A stretch of DNA of 64,000 nucleotides from an uncultured Bacteroides sp. (GTDB lineage: Bacteria > Bacteroidota > Bacteroidia > Bacteroidales > Bacteroidaceae): the NCBI GenBank assembly GCA_900542985.1, contig UQPQ01000009.1, positions 6,273 to 70,272 of the forward strand, given 5' to 3'. Under the pieces are notes generated by a model. It did not search any database, had not been told where the DNA came from, and was given only the letters and a program-made list of their open reading frames with translations. Within the stretch, counting starts at the first letter, position 1. Every line of letters begins with the position of its first letter. This document shows positions 34,575 to 43,205 of this stretch, piece after piece. Position numbers and translations under genes: made by a program.

Positions 34575-35657
34575 TTACTTGTTAATGAATTTTTCTTTTA
34601 ATGCATCGATTACTTCATCCGGATCGGGTACAATACCACCCAAACGTCCGAAGTGTGCAACCGGAACATTGCATCTTACAGCCAGTTCTACATCTTCAAT
34701 CATCTGTCCGCTGTTCAATTCTACTACAAGAATTCCTTTCACCTGTTTGCTTCTTTCTTGCAGTGCTTTGCTTGGGAATGGCCAAAGAGTGATGGGACGG
34801 AAAAGACCTACTTTGATACCTTCTTCACGAGCGTGTTCCATAGACTTCTGCGCAATACGGGCACATGAACCAAAAGCCACAATCAGGTATTCGGCATCTT
34901 CGCAGTTCAATTCTTCGTAGCGAACCTCATTAGCTTCGATAGCAGCGTATTTTTCCTGTAGATGGAGGTTGCGTTGTTCCATGATAGCAGGATCAAGTTC
35001 CAATGAAGTGATGATATTCGGTTTACGGTTGTTGCATCCGGTAGTAGCCCATGGGCATTGTTCGATGATTTCTGCTTCTGTACGGCGTGGACGGGGAGCT
35101 GGCAATACTACTTTTTCCATCATTTGTCCGATTACTCCATCGGCCAGAATCATTGCCGGATTACGATATTTAAAAGCAAGGTCGAAAGCCAGACCTACAA
35201 AGTCTGCCATTTCCTGTACCGATGCCGGAGCCAGTGCTATCAGATGATAGTCGCCGTGACCTCCTCCTTTAGTAGTTTGAAAATAATCGGCTTGACTGGG
35301 CTGAATGGTTCCCAGTCCGGGACCTCCACGCATGACATTGACGATAAGACAAGGCAATTCGGCGCCAGCAATGTAAGAGATACCCTCTTGTTTCAGACTG
35401 ACACCAGGGCTTGAAGAGGATGTCATGACCATTTTTCCGCTTCCTGCACCTCCATATACCATATTGATTGCTGCAACTTCACTTTCGGCCTGAAGAACGA
35501 CCATTCCGGTGGTTTCCCAAGGCTTCTGTTCGGCAAGAGTTTCCAATACTTCTGATTGGGGAGTGATAGGGTAACCGAAATAGCCGTCTACACCGATGCG
35601 TATAGCTGCATGAGCAATGGCTTCGTTACCTTTCATTAGAACTACTTCTTCTGCCAT
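34575..35657 (-). CDS. vorB: 2-ketoacid:ferredoxin oxidoreductase alpha subunit, VorB-type
   Basis: A 360-residue alpha chain. 'LMKGNEAIAHAAIRIGVDGYFGYPITP' (split: 'KGNEAIAHAAIR', 'GYFGYPITPQSE') opens the pyrimidine-binding domain I. 'MTSSSSPGVSLKQEG' and 'MRGGPGLGTIQPSQADY' are the domain signatures. The C-terminal domain II ends near 'FGRLGGIVPDPDEV'. This length and opening are typical of VorB (3-methyl-2-oxobutanoate dehydrogenase subunit), which in gut Bacteroidales links branched-chain 2-oxoacids to acyl-CoA and reduced ferredoxin. 2-Oxoglutarate remains possible. Confidence 0.9.
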   Translation of the reverse strand: MAEEVVLMKGNEAIAHAAIRIGVDGYFGYPITPQSEVLETLAEQKPWETTGMVVLQAESEVAAINMVYGGAGSGKMVMTSSSSPGVSLKQEGISYIAGAELPCLIVNVMRGGPGLGTIQPSQADYFQTTKGGGHGDYHLIALAPASVQEMADFVGLAFDLAFKYRNPAMILADGVIGQMMEKVVLPAPRPRRTEAEIIEQCPWATTGCNNRKPNIITSLELDPAIMEQRNLHLQEKYAAIEANEVRYEELNCEDAEYLIVAFGSCARIAQKSMEHAREEGIKVGLFRPITLWPFPSKALQERSKQVKGILVVELNSGQMIEDVELAVRCNVPVAHFGRLGGIVPDPDEVIDALKEKFINK

Positions 35658-35776
35658 ATTTTTGAGTTTATTAGTTATAGTTTTAAAGTTATTGGATTCT
35701 TAGGTCTGTTCCTGTATTTCATGGGGACTATCCGATTTCTATGCAGATTCATACAGGGAAGTAAAACGTAAGAAAA

Positions 35777-36007
35777 CTATTCTTCACTTTTTGCTCTGTA
35801 TACCGTCAGACAGCCATCCGGGCATACAATTGCACATGAAGTACATCCGTTGCAAGTATCTTCTACTACCTGCTGAACATAATTATATCCTTTCTGATTT
35901 ACTTTGGCGGTGAGTGATAACACATGCAATGGACATGCCACAACACACAAGTTGCATCCTTTGCAGCGTTCGGTATTCACTACTACCACACCTTTCATTT
36001 TAGCCAT
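35777..36007 (-). CDS. 2x[4Fe-4S] ferredoxin subunit
   Basis: A 76-residue ferredoxin with two complete cluster motifs, 'CKGCNLCVVACP' and 'CNGCTSCAIVCP'. It is the delta or electron-carrying subunit of the ketoacid oxidoreductase encoded next to it, passing electrons out to soluble ferredoxin. An alternative start at the fourth residue (Met) is possible. The next gene in the operon lies 119 bp downstream. Confidence 0.93.
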   Translation of the reverse strand: MAKMKGVVVVNTERCKGCNLCVVACPLHVLSLTAKVNQKGYNYVQQVVEDTCNGCTSCAIVCPDGCLTVYRAKSEE

Positions 36008-36020
36008 AAGATTACCTTTC

Positions 36021-36302
36021 TTATTGATTAAACATATCTTTATTATAGAAATTAAGGATGTCCATAACCATTGCGCGTGCTTCCATAGCAGGGCTTTCCG
36101 GATTCAGATGAATTGCTTCCTGATAATGATTTAAAGCCTGTTGCCAGTTTCCTTGCTTTCGATAGGCATTTCCCAGCAGATAGTAAGCCTCTGCAGCGAT
36201 GGTATCAGAAGCTGAAGTTGTCAGTAGGTTGAGCTCGCTGATGGCGGCTTCGGTTTGTCCTTCATTAATCAGTGTTTTGAGCTGTTGCAATCTTTCTTTC
36301 AT
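36021..36302 (-). CDS. tetratricopeptide-repeat protein
   Basis: A 93-residue protein with at least two TPR-like helices. The clearest is 'AEAYYLLGNAYRKQGNWQQALNHYQEAI' (segments 'YYLLGNAYRKQGNW' and 'QALNHYQEAI'), preceded by a weaker copy. It heads the ketoacid oxidoreductase operon, 13 bp before the ferredoxin gene. TPR proteins mediate protein contacts, so an assembly or scaffolding role in the complex is a reasonable but unproven idea. A TACCTTTG box is 30 nt upstream. Confidence 0.8.
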   Translation of the reverse strand: MKERLQQLKTLINEGQTEAAISELNLLTTSASDTIAAEAYYLLGNAYRKQGNWQQALNHYQEAIHLNPESPAMEARAMVMDILNFYNKDMFNQ

Positions 36303-36331
36303 GGTTATGAAACCGTTAGTTTGTTTCCTTA

Positions 36332-36339
36332 CAAAGGTA
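36332..36339 (-). promoter_or_regulatory. -7 box TACCTTTG for the TPR-ketoacid oxidoreductase operon
   Basis: TAnnTTTG on the minus strand, 30 nt from the start codon at 36302. Confidence 0.58.
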
Positions 36340-36670
36340 TGTTTTATTTTTTACTAAAATGATTTTTTCTGGTAAAATCCTCCTGAAAACTGGAAAATAA
36401 TTTTAGTCAATGATTGTAATATATTGTATTATAAATGTTTGTATATACCGGTAAAATGTTGCAATTGGAAAGATTGTTTATGTAACTATGTAAACGTATT
36501 TTATACACATTTGTATGAAAAATGTATAGGTATGTCTGTAAAGACAATGATTTACCAGTTAGAACTATGGCGAAGTAAGGAGATATGTATAGAAGATAAT
36601 GGAGGATGTGGAAGAGGAGTATATGAAAGGTAAACTAATGCAAGAAAGCAATACTTTCAAATTGAAATTG
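36340..36670. other. intergenic stretch, nothing recognised
   Basis: About 330 bp between the operon promoter and the fabD terminator. It is AT-rich and contains short Cys-rich frames that look like chance. I see no repeat, RNA or gene. Confidence 0.4.
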
Positions 36671-36733
36671 GAACAAAAAACTCCTCTTGTCTGGAGCTTG
36701 AAAAATGGATTTTACTCACAGACAAGAGGAGTT
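36671..36733 (-). terminator. terminator after fabD
   Basis: A perfect 15-bp stem (AACTCCTCTTGTCTG, 36679-36693, with CAGACAAGAGGAGTT, 36719-36733), followed on the minus strand by TTTT. Confidence 0.85.
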
Positions 36734-36776
36734 CTGAAGATTGTATGCTTATAAATTATAAGTGCATGTCTTAAAT

Positions 36777-37664
36777 TTATTCGATACCGTGTGCGTTAGC
36801 TTCTTTATTGATTTTCTTGATAAGACCTTGCAGTACGGCACCCGGTCCGCATTCTGTAAATTCATCTGCACCGTCGGCAATCATGTTTTGTACAGTCTGT
36901 GTCCAACGTACAGAAGCGGTCAGCTGAGCTACCAGATTCGCTTTAATCTGAGCTGGGTCTGTATAAGGTTTGGCATCTACATTCTGGTAAACAGGGCATT
37001 TGGGAGTGTGGAATTCTGTAGCATTGATTGCTGCTTCCAACTCAACTTTTGCAGGCTCCATCAATGGAGAATGGAAAGCACCACCTACTTTCAGAGGAAG
37101 TGCACGTTTTGCTCCGGCAGCTTTCATCAGTTCGCAAGCTTTGTTGATACCCTCGATAGAACCTGAAATAACAATCTGTCCCGGGCAGTTGTAGTTGGCT
37201 GCAACACAAACTTCACCTTCTGCTGCTACTGATGCACAGATTTCTTCTACTTTTTCATCAGGCAATGCGATGATAGCTGCCATTGTAGACGGTTGTGCTT
37301 CGCATGCTTTTTGCATAGCCATTGCACGAGCATAAACCAGTTTCAACCCATCTTCGAATGACAATGCTCCGGCTGCAACCAATGCAGAAAATTCTCCTAA
37401 AGAGTGGCCGGCTGTCATTTCAGGCTGGAACTTGTCGCCCATGCACAATGCAGAAATTACTGAGTGAAGGAATACTGCAGGCTGTGTTACTTTTGTCTGG
37501 CGCAAGTCCTCGTCTGTGCCTTCGAACATGATATCAGTAATGCGGTAACCTAAAATATCGTTTGCCTTTTCGAATAATTCTTTAGCTAAAGGTGAGTTTT
37601 CGTACAAGTCTTTTCCCATTCCTACAAACTGGGCACCTTGTCCGGGAAATACAAATGCTTTCAT
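36777..37664 (-). CDS. fabD: malonyl-CoA:ACP transacylase
   Basis: A 295-residue FabD. 'FPGQGAQFVGMGKDLY' opens the chain. The catalytic Ser is near residue 88 in 'AGHSLGEFSALVAAG', and the partner His lies in 'GGAFHSPLMEPA'. It loads malonate from CoA onto acyl carrier protein for fatty-acid synthesis in the cytoplasm. Normal length, with no fusion to polyketide domains. It is transcribed alone from a TACCTTTG box 36 nt upstream. Confidence 0.95.
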   Translation of the reverse strand: MKAFVFPGQGAQFVGMGKDLYENSPLAKELFEKANDILGYRITDIMFEGTDEDLRQTKVTQPAVFLHSVISALCMGDKFQPEMTAGHSLGEFSALVAAGALSFEDGLKLVYARAMAMQKACEAQPSTMAAIIALPDEKVEEICASVAAEGEVCVAANYNCPGQIVISGSIEGINKACELMKAAGAKRALPLKVGGAFHSPLMEPAKVELEAAINATEFHTPKCPVYQNVDAKPYTDPAQIKANLVAQLTASVRWTQTVQNMIADGADEFTECGPGAVLQGLIKKINKEANAHGIE

Positions 37665-37699
37665 AAGTTTTTTGTTTTTAATTAAAGTTATACTACTTG

Positions 37700-37707
37700 C
37701 AAAGGTA
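37700..37707 (-). promoter_or_regulatory. -7 box TACCTTTG for fabD
   Basis: TAnnTTTG on the minus strand, 36 nt from the start codon. Confidence 0.58.
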
Positions 37708-37724
37708 ATGATTCTTTTGAATAA

Positions 37725-38558
37725 TTACTCATTTTGGCTTAAAATGTGCATTGCTACCGGGGAGTGGAAATGATTCAGAGGACCATGTCCTTCGCCGATG
37801 TGAATATCTTTCCCAGATACAATTCCCTGATACACATATTCTTTTGCTTTCTTTACAGCCTCTTCCGTGGAATTACCTAAAGCAAGGAAGGTTGCAATGG
37901 CCGACGATAACGTACATCCGGTGCCATGGGTGTTTTTACTTTCTATTTTAGGAGCTGTAAAAAGATACGGCTCTGGCTGTTGACTGGTCTTAAGCACATC
38001 GCACATGTCTCCTTCTTCCAGATGTCCGCCTTTGATTAATACGGCCTGACATTGATATTCCAGCAGGCGGTCTGCTGTCTGTTTCATATCTTCTACTGTT
38101 TTTATCGGACAGCCGGCAAGTACTTCGGCTTCGCGCAGATTGGGGGTGATAAGAGTAGCCAGTGGAATCAGTTCGCGGGTAAGTGCCTCTATGGCTTTGT
38201 CTTCGATGAGTTTGCAGCCGCTTGTCGATACCATGACCGGATCGAGTACCACGTGGGCAGGCTTATATTTGCGGATGGCATCGGCTATTACCTTTACAAT
38301 TTCCACATCATTAATCATTCCTATTTTGATAGCTTGCGGACGAATGTCGGTCATGACAGCATCGATTTGTCCTTTTACATATTGTGCCGGAATGGGATGT
38401 ATGTCGGATACTCCACAGGTATTTTGTACGGTAATGGCTGTGATGGCACTGGCAGCATAAGCTCCCAACGCAGAAATGGCTTTGATATCGGCCTGTATGC
38501 CGGCTCCGCCGCTACAGTCGGAACCTGCAATTGTTAATATACAAGGATAATGTAGCAT
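37725..38558 (-). CDS. thiD: hydroxymethylpyrimidine/phosphomethylpyrimidine kinase
   Basis: A 277-residue ribokinase-fold kinase from the ATG at 38558 ('MLHYPCILTIAGSDCSGGAG'); an upstream ATG would add 9 polar residues. 'AGSDCSGGAGIQADIKA' binds the pyrimidine. 'VLDPVMVSTSG' and 'KNTHGTGCTLSSAIAT', with the catalytic Cys-containing anion hole, are complete. It phosphorylates HMP and HMP-P for thiamine synthesis. No TPP riboswitch motif was seen upstream and the gene stands alone, so it may serve in salvage. A TACTTTTG box is 25 nt from this start, which supports the choice. Confidence 0.93.
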   Translation of the reverse strand: MLHYPCILTIAGSDCSGGAGIQADIKAISALGAYAASAITAITVQNTCGVSDIHPIPAQYVKGQIDAVMTDIRPQAIKIGMINDVEIVKVIADAIRKYKPAHVVLDPVMVSTSGCKLIEDKAIEALTRELIPLATLITPNLREAEVLAGCPIKTVEDMKQTADRLLEYQCQAVLIKGGHLEEGDMCDVLKTSQQPEPYLFTAPKIESKNTHGTGCTLSSAIATFLALGNSTEEAVKKAKEYVYQGIVSGKDIHIGEGHGPLNHFHSPVAMHILSQNE

Positions 38559-38582
38559 GTCTTTTTCTTTATAGTTGAAAGA

Positions 38583-38590
38583 CAAAAGTA
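38583..38590 (-). promoter_or_regulatory. -7 box TACTTTTG for thiD
   Basis: TAnnTTTG on the minus strand, 25 nt from the chosen start codon at 38558. Confidence 0.58.
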
Positions 38591-38683
38591 AAAAGAATGT
38601 GTAAGTTTTGCAAGGTAAACCTTATCTTGAGTGAGAGTCACGAATAAAAATGTAAAAAAAAGGAAAACTAATCAATAATTCTC

Positions 38684-38691
38684 TATATTTG
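38684..38691 (+). promoter_or_regulatory. -7 box TATATTTG for manC
   Basis: Perfect TAnnTTTG, 26 nt before the start at 38717. Confidence 0.62.
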
Positions 38692-38716
38692 CAAAAACCA
38701 AAAGAATATAGCTTAT

Positions 38717-39781
38717 ATGAACTTGAACAATAATCATTTGGTAATAATGGCAGGAGGGGTTGGCAGCCGGTTTTGGCCGATGAGTACGACAAAGCTTCCA
38801 AAGCAGTTTATTGATGTTCTGGGATGTGGAAAAACCCTGCTTCAACTTACTGTAGACCGTTTTAAAGGAATTTGTTTACCTGAAAATGTATGGGTAGTCA
38901 CTTCTGCCCAATACGAAGATATAGTAAAGGAACAGTTGCCCGATATGCCGGAAGGTCATGTCTTGCTGGAGCCTTGCCGCAGAAATACGGCTCCTTGTAT
39001 TGCTTATGTCAGCTGGAAAATCAAAACCTTGAATCCTAAAGCCAATATTGTGGTGACTCCCAGCGATCATATCGTAATGGATTCCAGAGAATTTGCAAGA
39101 GTGATAACTTCGGCCATGAAGTTTACTGCCGATTCGGATGCAATTGTGACTTTGGGAATGAAGGCTACACGACCGGAAACCGGATATGGATATATCGAAG
39201 CGGATATGTCGATGGCTTCTCCTTCGAATAAAGAAATTTATCGTGTAGATGCCTTTAAGGAAAAGCCGGATTTGGAAACTGCCCGCCGTTATGTGCAGCA
39301 TAACAATTTCTTCTGGAATGCCGGAATTTTTATATGGAATGTGAATACCATAGTCAATGCAATGCGGGTGTATCAGCCACCTATTGCGGAGATATTCGAA
39401 CGGATGATTCCTTATTACCATACAGAAAAAGAGCAGGAAATGGTGAATGAACTGTTCCCGATGTGTGAGAATATCTCTATAGACTATGCGGTAATGGAAA
39501 AGGCTGATGAGATATTCGTTTTTCCTGCTTCATTCGGATGGAGTGATTTGGGAACCTGGGGCTCGCTGCATGAGAACTCCAAAAAGGATGCACATAATAA
39601 TGTATGTGTAGGAGAGAATATCAAGTTGCATGAGACCCGTAACTGTATTGTGCATACTACTCAGGAGAAAAAAGTTGTCATTCAGGGATTAGACGGATAT
39701 ATTGTAGCAGAGAAAAATGATACTTTGCTGATTTGCCGTCTGACCGAGGAGCAGCGTATCAAAACGTTCTCAGAGGAATAA
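38717..39781 (+). CDS. manC: mannose-1-phosphate guanylyltransferase
   Basis: A 354-residue monofunctional enzyme. The nucleotidyltransferase signature is 'IMAGGVGSRFWPMSTTKLPK', with the Lys that positions the sugar phosphate in 'FWNAGIFIWN' and 'DAFKEKPD'. It makes GDP-mannose from GTP and mannose-1-phosphate for glycan and GDP-fucose routes. The C-terminal cupin (phosphomannose isomerase) domain found in bifunctional ManC proteins is absent. It is monocistronic, with a box 26 nt upstream and a strong terminator directly downstream. Confidence 0.93.
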   Translation: MNLNNNHLVIMAGGVGSRFWPMSTTKLPKQFIDVLGCGKTLLQLTVDRFKGICLPENVWVVTSAQYEDIVKEQLPDMPEGHVLLEPCRRNTAPCIAYVSWKIKTLNPKANIVVTPSDHIVMDSREFARVITSAMKFTADSDAIVTLGMKATRPETGYGYIEADMSMASPSNKEIYRVDAFKEKPDLETARRYVQHNNFFWNAGIFIWNVNTIVNAMRVYQPPIAEIFERMIPYYHTEKEQEMVNELFPMCENISIDYAVMEKADEIFVFPASFGWSDLGTWGSLHENSKKDAHNNVCVGENIKLHETRNCIVHTTQEKKVVIQGLDGYIVAEKNDTLLICRLTEEQRIKTFSEE

Positions 39782-39802
39782 ACGATAGATAATATAGTAA
39801 GG

Positions 39803-39872
39803 AGTTGAAACAATGAAGATTGAGGCTGGTGATTTTGGAACAGCCGGATCTTTATTGTTTCAACTTTTTTTA
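39803..39872 (+). terminator. long terminator after manC
   Basis: AGTTGAAACAATGAAGAT (39803-39820) pairs with ATCTTTATTGTTTCAACT (39848-39865) with one mismatch, then seven T. The stem contains what looks like a Shine-Dalgarno and ATG, but these are part of the hairpin. Confidence 0.85.
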
Positions 39873-39928
39873 TGGAATAAGTGTTTGCATTGTATCTTTA
39901 ATGGGAAGTGTGCGCAATGCTGTTCTTG

Positions 39929-40012
39929 TTCTGTAATCAACGACGCTGGCTGTACAATCGACGTCGTCGGATTTGGATTCGCCGACGGTGGCTGTGTAGC
40001 CGACGGCGTCGG
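39929..40012. repeat. 84-bp element C: four degenerate 21-bp units
   Basis: Units start at 39929, 39950, 39971 and 39992. The second reads CTGTACAATC GACGTCGTCGG and the last CTGTGTAGCC GACGGCGTCGG. It lies between convergent manC and mnmA, beyond the manC terminator and 35 bp from the mnmA stop codon. It is the same family as elements at 6536, 27568 and 50717. 'TGAAGC' follows immediately, as in element B. Confidence 0.75.
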
Positions 40013-40047
40013 TTGAAGCTTTTTCCCTGTGTCGTGTGCTGCGGATA

Positions 40048-41109
40048 TTATAATCTGATTTCTCCGCTGCCGATACATAAGTGTGCCTGTGCATCGTATA
40101 CCACTCCGAATTGTCCGGGAGCAATACCCTGAAGTTTCTGGTCGCTTTCTACGAGGTAGCCGTGTTCGGACTTGATGAGCTTGCCGGTGTGGAATGTATC
40201 TGTGTGCCGGATTTTGAAGCAGATTCTTTCTTCTTTGTCGGGGGTAAACGGGTTGCAGGTAATAAAATGGAAGTCCTGGAGTTTGAAGTGGTGGCCGTAT
40301 TGTTTTTCTGTATCGTATCCTTTCGATACATAGAGTATGTTTTGGGTGGTATCTTTGTCGACTACAAAATAAGGCCCTCCACTCAATCCCAGTCCTTTTC
40401 TTTGTCCGATGGTATGAAACCAAAATCCTTTGTGTGTACCCAGTTTCTTTCCTGTTTCCAACTCAATGATATTTCCCTGACGTTCGCCTAAAAAACGGCG
40501 GATAAAGTCGTTATAATTGATTTTTCCCAGGAAACAGATGCCTTGGCTGTCTTTTCGCTGTGCACTGGGCAGTTTGGCCTGTTGGGCTATGCGGCGTATC
40601 TCTTGCTTGGTATATTCTCCTAAAGGAAGTAATAGTTTGGAAACCTGCAAGTAGTCTATCTGTGCTAGAAAGTCGGTCTGGTCTTTTACCGGATCTTTTG
40701 CTGTGGCCAGCCATGTGCGCCCGTCTATCCTACAGGTTGTGGCATAGTGTCCGGTCATGATTTGGTCGTAGGCATATCCCACTTTCCTTTCAAAGCATCC
40801 GAATTTTATCAGTTTGTTGCACATCACATCCGGATTTGGGGTAAAGCCTTGTTTCACCTTATCGATAGTGTATGCAACCACATTTTCCCAATATTCTTTC
40901 TGGAGGTCTACGATGTCGAATTTCAGCCCGTATTTTCTTGCAGTAGCCGAAGCCAGTTCGATGTCTTCTTCGGCTGTGCAGCTTAAGCTCTCGTCGGTAT
41001 CCATTCCTATCTTGATATAGAAAAGGTCGGGCTTATAACCTTGTTCGCAAAGCAAGTGTACCCCTACGGCGCTGTCTACACCTCCGGAAATAAGTGCGGC
41101 TATATTCAT
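40048..41109 (-). CDS. mnmA: tRNA-specific 2-thiouridylase
   Basis: A 353-residue PP-loop enzyme. '[17 protein letters not shown]' holds the SGGVDS ATP motif. The two catalytic cysteines are in '[10 protein letters not shown]' and '[10 protein letters not shown]'. The C-terminal beta-domains that grip tRNA are present. It thiolates U34 of tRNA for Lys, Glu and Gln at position 2. Many Bacteroidales carry two MnmA paralogues, so another copy may exist elsewhere. A TACCTTTG box lies 24 nt from the start. Confidence 0.93.
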   Translation of the reverse strand: MNIAALISGGVDSAVGVHLLCEQGYKPDLFYIKIGMDTDESLSCTAEEDIELASATARKYGLKFDIVDLQKEYWENVVAYTIDKVKQGFTPNPDVMCNKLIKFGCFERKVGYAYDQIMTGHYATTCRIDGRTWLATAKDPVKDQTDFLAQIDYLQVSKLLLPLGEYTKQEIRRIAQQAKLPSAQRKDSQGICFLGKINYNDFIRRFLGERQGNIIELETGKKLGTHKGFWFHTIGQRKGLGLSGGPYFVVDKDTTQNILYVSKGYDTEKQYGHHFKLQDFHFITCNPFTPDKEERICFKIRHTDTFHTGKLIKSEHGYLVESDQKLQGIAPGQFGVVYDAQAHLCIGSGEIRL

Positions 41110-41132
41110 AAATCTGTTTTTTTTGTTAGCCG

Positions 41133-41140
41133 CAAAGGTA
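41133..41140 (-). promoter_or_regulatory. -7 box TACCTTTG for mnmA
   Basis: TAnnTTTG on the minus strand, 24 nt from the start codon at 41109. Confidence 0.6.
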
Positions 41141-41182
41141 CACTACTTTGCCGGGAATGGAAATACCCTATTTAGGGGATAT

Positions 41183-42997
41183 TTATCTTCCGTACAGCTT
41201 GTCTATCAGATCGCTTCTGCCAATGCGCTTAAGTTCGCTGATAATGGCTCTTCTCTCTTCCGGTTTGTACCAAAAGAAGAACATGCGCTGTGCCAGCTTT
41301 TCTTTGGGAGTCTTGGCAGAGAATACCGGTTCGAGTGTGTAAGGATGGAAGCCGGTATACCATGCTTCAGTGGCTACGGTCATCGGAGTAGGAGTAAAGT
41401 CCTGTACTTGTTCCAGATGGAAATCCAGCCGCTTGGTAATTACAGCCAGTTCGGCCATGTCTTCTTCCGTGCATCCGGGATGACTGCTGATGAAGTAGGG
41501 AATAATCTGTTGGCGCAGATTTAACTCTTTGTTCAGCTTGTCGAAGATTCGTTTGAACCGCTGGAACTGCTCGAAAGGTGGTTTTCGCATGAGGTACAAA
41601 ACACGGTCGCTTGTATGTTCCGGTGCCACTTTCAGTCGTCCGCTCACGTGGCGGGCAATAAGTTCTCGGGTATACTGTGCAGTGCTTTGGTTTACAGCGG
41701 GGTCTTTGCTTTCGTGAAGCAGTAAGTCGTAGCGTACTCCGCTTCCGATAAAGCTCTTCTTGATACCGGGCAATGCATCTACCGACTTGTAAATGTCGAG
41801 CAGCGGACGGTGGTCTGTATTCAGGTTAGGGCATACTTTCGGGTGAATGCACGAGGGACGCTTGCAGCGCCGGCACATCTTCTCGTCTCGTCCGCGCATC
41901 ATGTACATATTGGCAGACGGTCCCCCTAAATCACTCAAATAGCCTTTAAAGTCGGGCATTTCGGTGATAGCTTTTACCTCGCGCAGGATACTTTCCTTGC
42001 TGCGGCTGACAATGAATTTTCCCTGATGTGCAGAGATGGTACAAAAAGCACATCCTCCGAAGCATCCGCGGTGAATGTTGACGGAGAATTTAATCATTTC
42101 GAAAGCCGGAATTCGCTTCCCCTTGTATTTCGGATGCGGCAAGCGGGTGTAAGGAAGGTCGAATGACATATCCAGTTCACCTTGTGTCATCGGTGGGTAA
42201 GGAGGGTTCACTATCACTACCTGATTGCCGGTTTCCTGCCAGATACGAGCCGCTTCGTATTTGTTGGACTCTTCTTCTATGTGTCGGAAGTTTTCGGCCT
42301 GTTTCTTCTTGTCTTTCAAACACTCTTCGTGAGAGAAAAGACGCAGGTCTCCTTCTTGTGGAGAGAATTCCTTGCTCGGACACAGATAAGCAGTTTGCGG
42401 TAAATCTTTCGGTAATTCCGGTGAATGGTGCAGATGCTTGCACAAGTCGGTAAGTGGTTTTTCTCCCATGCCATAAATCAGCAAGTCTGCTCCCGATTCA
42501 AGCAAGATAGAAGGATGTACCTTATCCTCCCAGTAGTCGTAATGAGTCAGTCGGCGCAGGGAAGCTTCTATTCCTCCCAATACGACCGGTACGTCCGGGT
42601 AAAGTTTCTTTAGTATTTGGGTATAGACAATACTCGGATATTCCGGACGCATGTCATGGCGTCCGTCGGGAGTATAAGCATCTTCGCTTCGAAGTCGTTT
42701 GTTGGCTGTGTATTTATTGACCATGCTATCCATACATCCGGCAGATACACCGAAAAACAGACGGGGGCGTCCCAGCTTTTTGAAGTCGCGTAAATCGTCT
42801 CGCCAGTTAGGTTGGGGTACAATGGCTACACGCAGTCCCTGCGATTCCAGCATTCTTCCGATAACTGCTGCTCCGAACGACGGATGGTCTACGTAAGCAT
42901 CTCCACTGAACAGGATGACATCGAGTTCTGTCCATCCTCTTAGCTCTATTTCTTTTTTGGTTGTAGGCAACCAGTCGGTTAGCTTATACTCTTTCAA
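41183..42997 (-). CDS. YgiQ-family radical SAM protein
   Basis: A 604-residue protein of the YgiQ (UPF0313) family. The N-terminal domain resembles a B12-binding fold ('VILFSGDAYVDHPSFGAAVIG', split as 'ILFSGDAYVDHPSFG'). The central radical SAM domain has 'HRGCFGGCAFCTIS', the Cx3Cx2C ligands of the [4Fe-4S] cluster. A later Cys-rich stretch 'MCRRCKRPSCIHPKVCPN' may hold another metal. The C-terminal HTH-like tail ends 'GRSDLIDKLYGR'. Reaction unknown. Shorter than E. coli YgiQ (about 740 residues), because the C-terminal extension is trimmed. No -7 box was clear upstream. Confidence 0.9.
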   Translation of the reverse strand: MKEYKLTDWLPTTKKEIELRGWTELDVILFSGDAYVDHPSFGAAVIGRMLESQGLRVAIVPQPNWRDDLRDFKKLGRPRLFFGVSAGCMDSMVNKYTANKRLRSEDAYTPDGRHDMRPEYPSIVYTQILKKLYPDVPVVLGGIEASLRRLTHYDYWEDKVHPSILLESGADLLIYGMGEKPLTDLCKHLHHSPELPKDLPQTAYLCPSKEFSPQEGDLRLFSHEECLKDKKKQAENFRHIEEESNKYEAARIWQETGNQVVIVNPPYPPMTQGELDMSFDLPYTRLPHPKYKGKRIPAFEMIKFSVNIHRGCFGGCAFCTISAHQGKFIVSRSKESILREVKAITEMPDFKGYLSDLGGPSANMYMMRGRDEKMCRRCKRPSCIHPKVCPNLNTDHRPLLDIYKSVDALPGIKKSFIGSGVRYDLLLHESKDPAVNQSTAQYTRELIARHVSGRLKVAPEHTSDRVLYLMRKPPFEQFQRFKRIFDKLNKELNLRQQIIPYFISSHPGCTEEDMAELAVITKRLDFHLEQVQDFTPTPMTVATEAWYTGFHPYTLEPVFSAKTPKEKLAQRMFFFWYKPEERRAIISELKRIGRSDLIDKLYGR

Positions 42998-43046
42998 TGT
43001 TTTGATTGTTTGAAGGTTGATGAATATCCTGAATATCTTTTCAGCA

Positions 43047-43189
43047 ATTAAGGAGTTAAGAATTTGAAGTAGTCAAAAAGCAAGGAGGTGAACAACTGGA
43101 TTTCCCGATACATTGCTTTGTGCCATGTATTGGTCTCACTGTGTGTTTCTCTTTTCTTTTCTGACTGCTTGTTTTTCTTAACTCCTTAA
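43047..43189. repeat. 143-bp segment bounded by perfect 16-bp inverted repeats
   Basis: ATTAAGGAGTTAAGAA (43047-43062) and TTCTTAACTCCTTAAT (43174-43189) are perfect inverted repeats separated by 111 bp with no reading frame. This is the shape of a small non-autonomous element, although I see no clear target duplication. It lies between the YgiQ gene and the next upstream gene. An RNA stem with a very large loop is the alternative. Confidence 0.45.
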
Positions 43190-43205
43190 TCTTTTTGTAT
43201 TTCTT

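Noticed and set aside
36424..36633. 69-residue Cys-rich frame
   Set aside because: No ribosome site, odd composition, AT-rich setting and no domain. It is probably chance.
38520..38700. TPP riboswitch upstream of thiD
   Set aside because: The conserved TPP-binding words were not found, and the promoter box leaves a leader of only about 18 nt.
39813..40016. Possible small gene after manC with an apparent Shine-Dalgarno and ATG
   Set aside because: The Shine-Dalgarno and ATG lie inside the 5' arm of a near-perfect terminator stem, and the rest of the frame runs through the 21-bp repeats.
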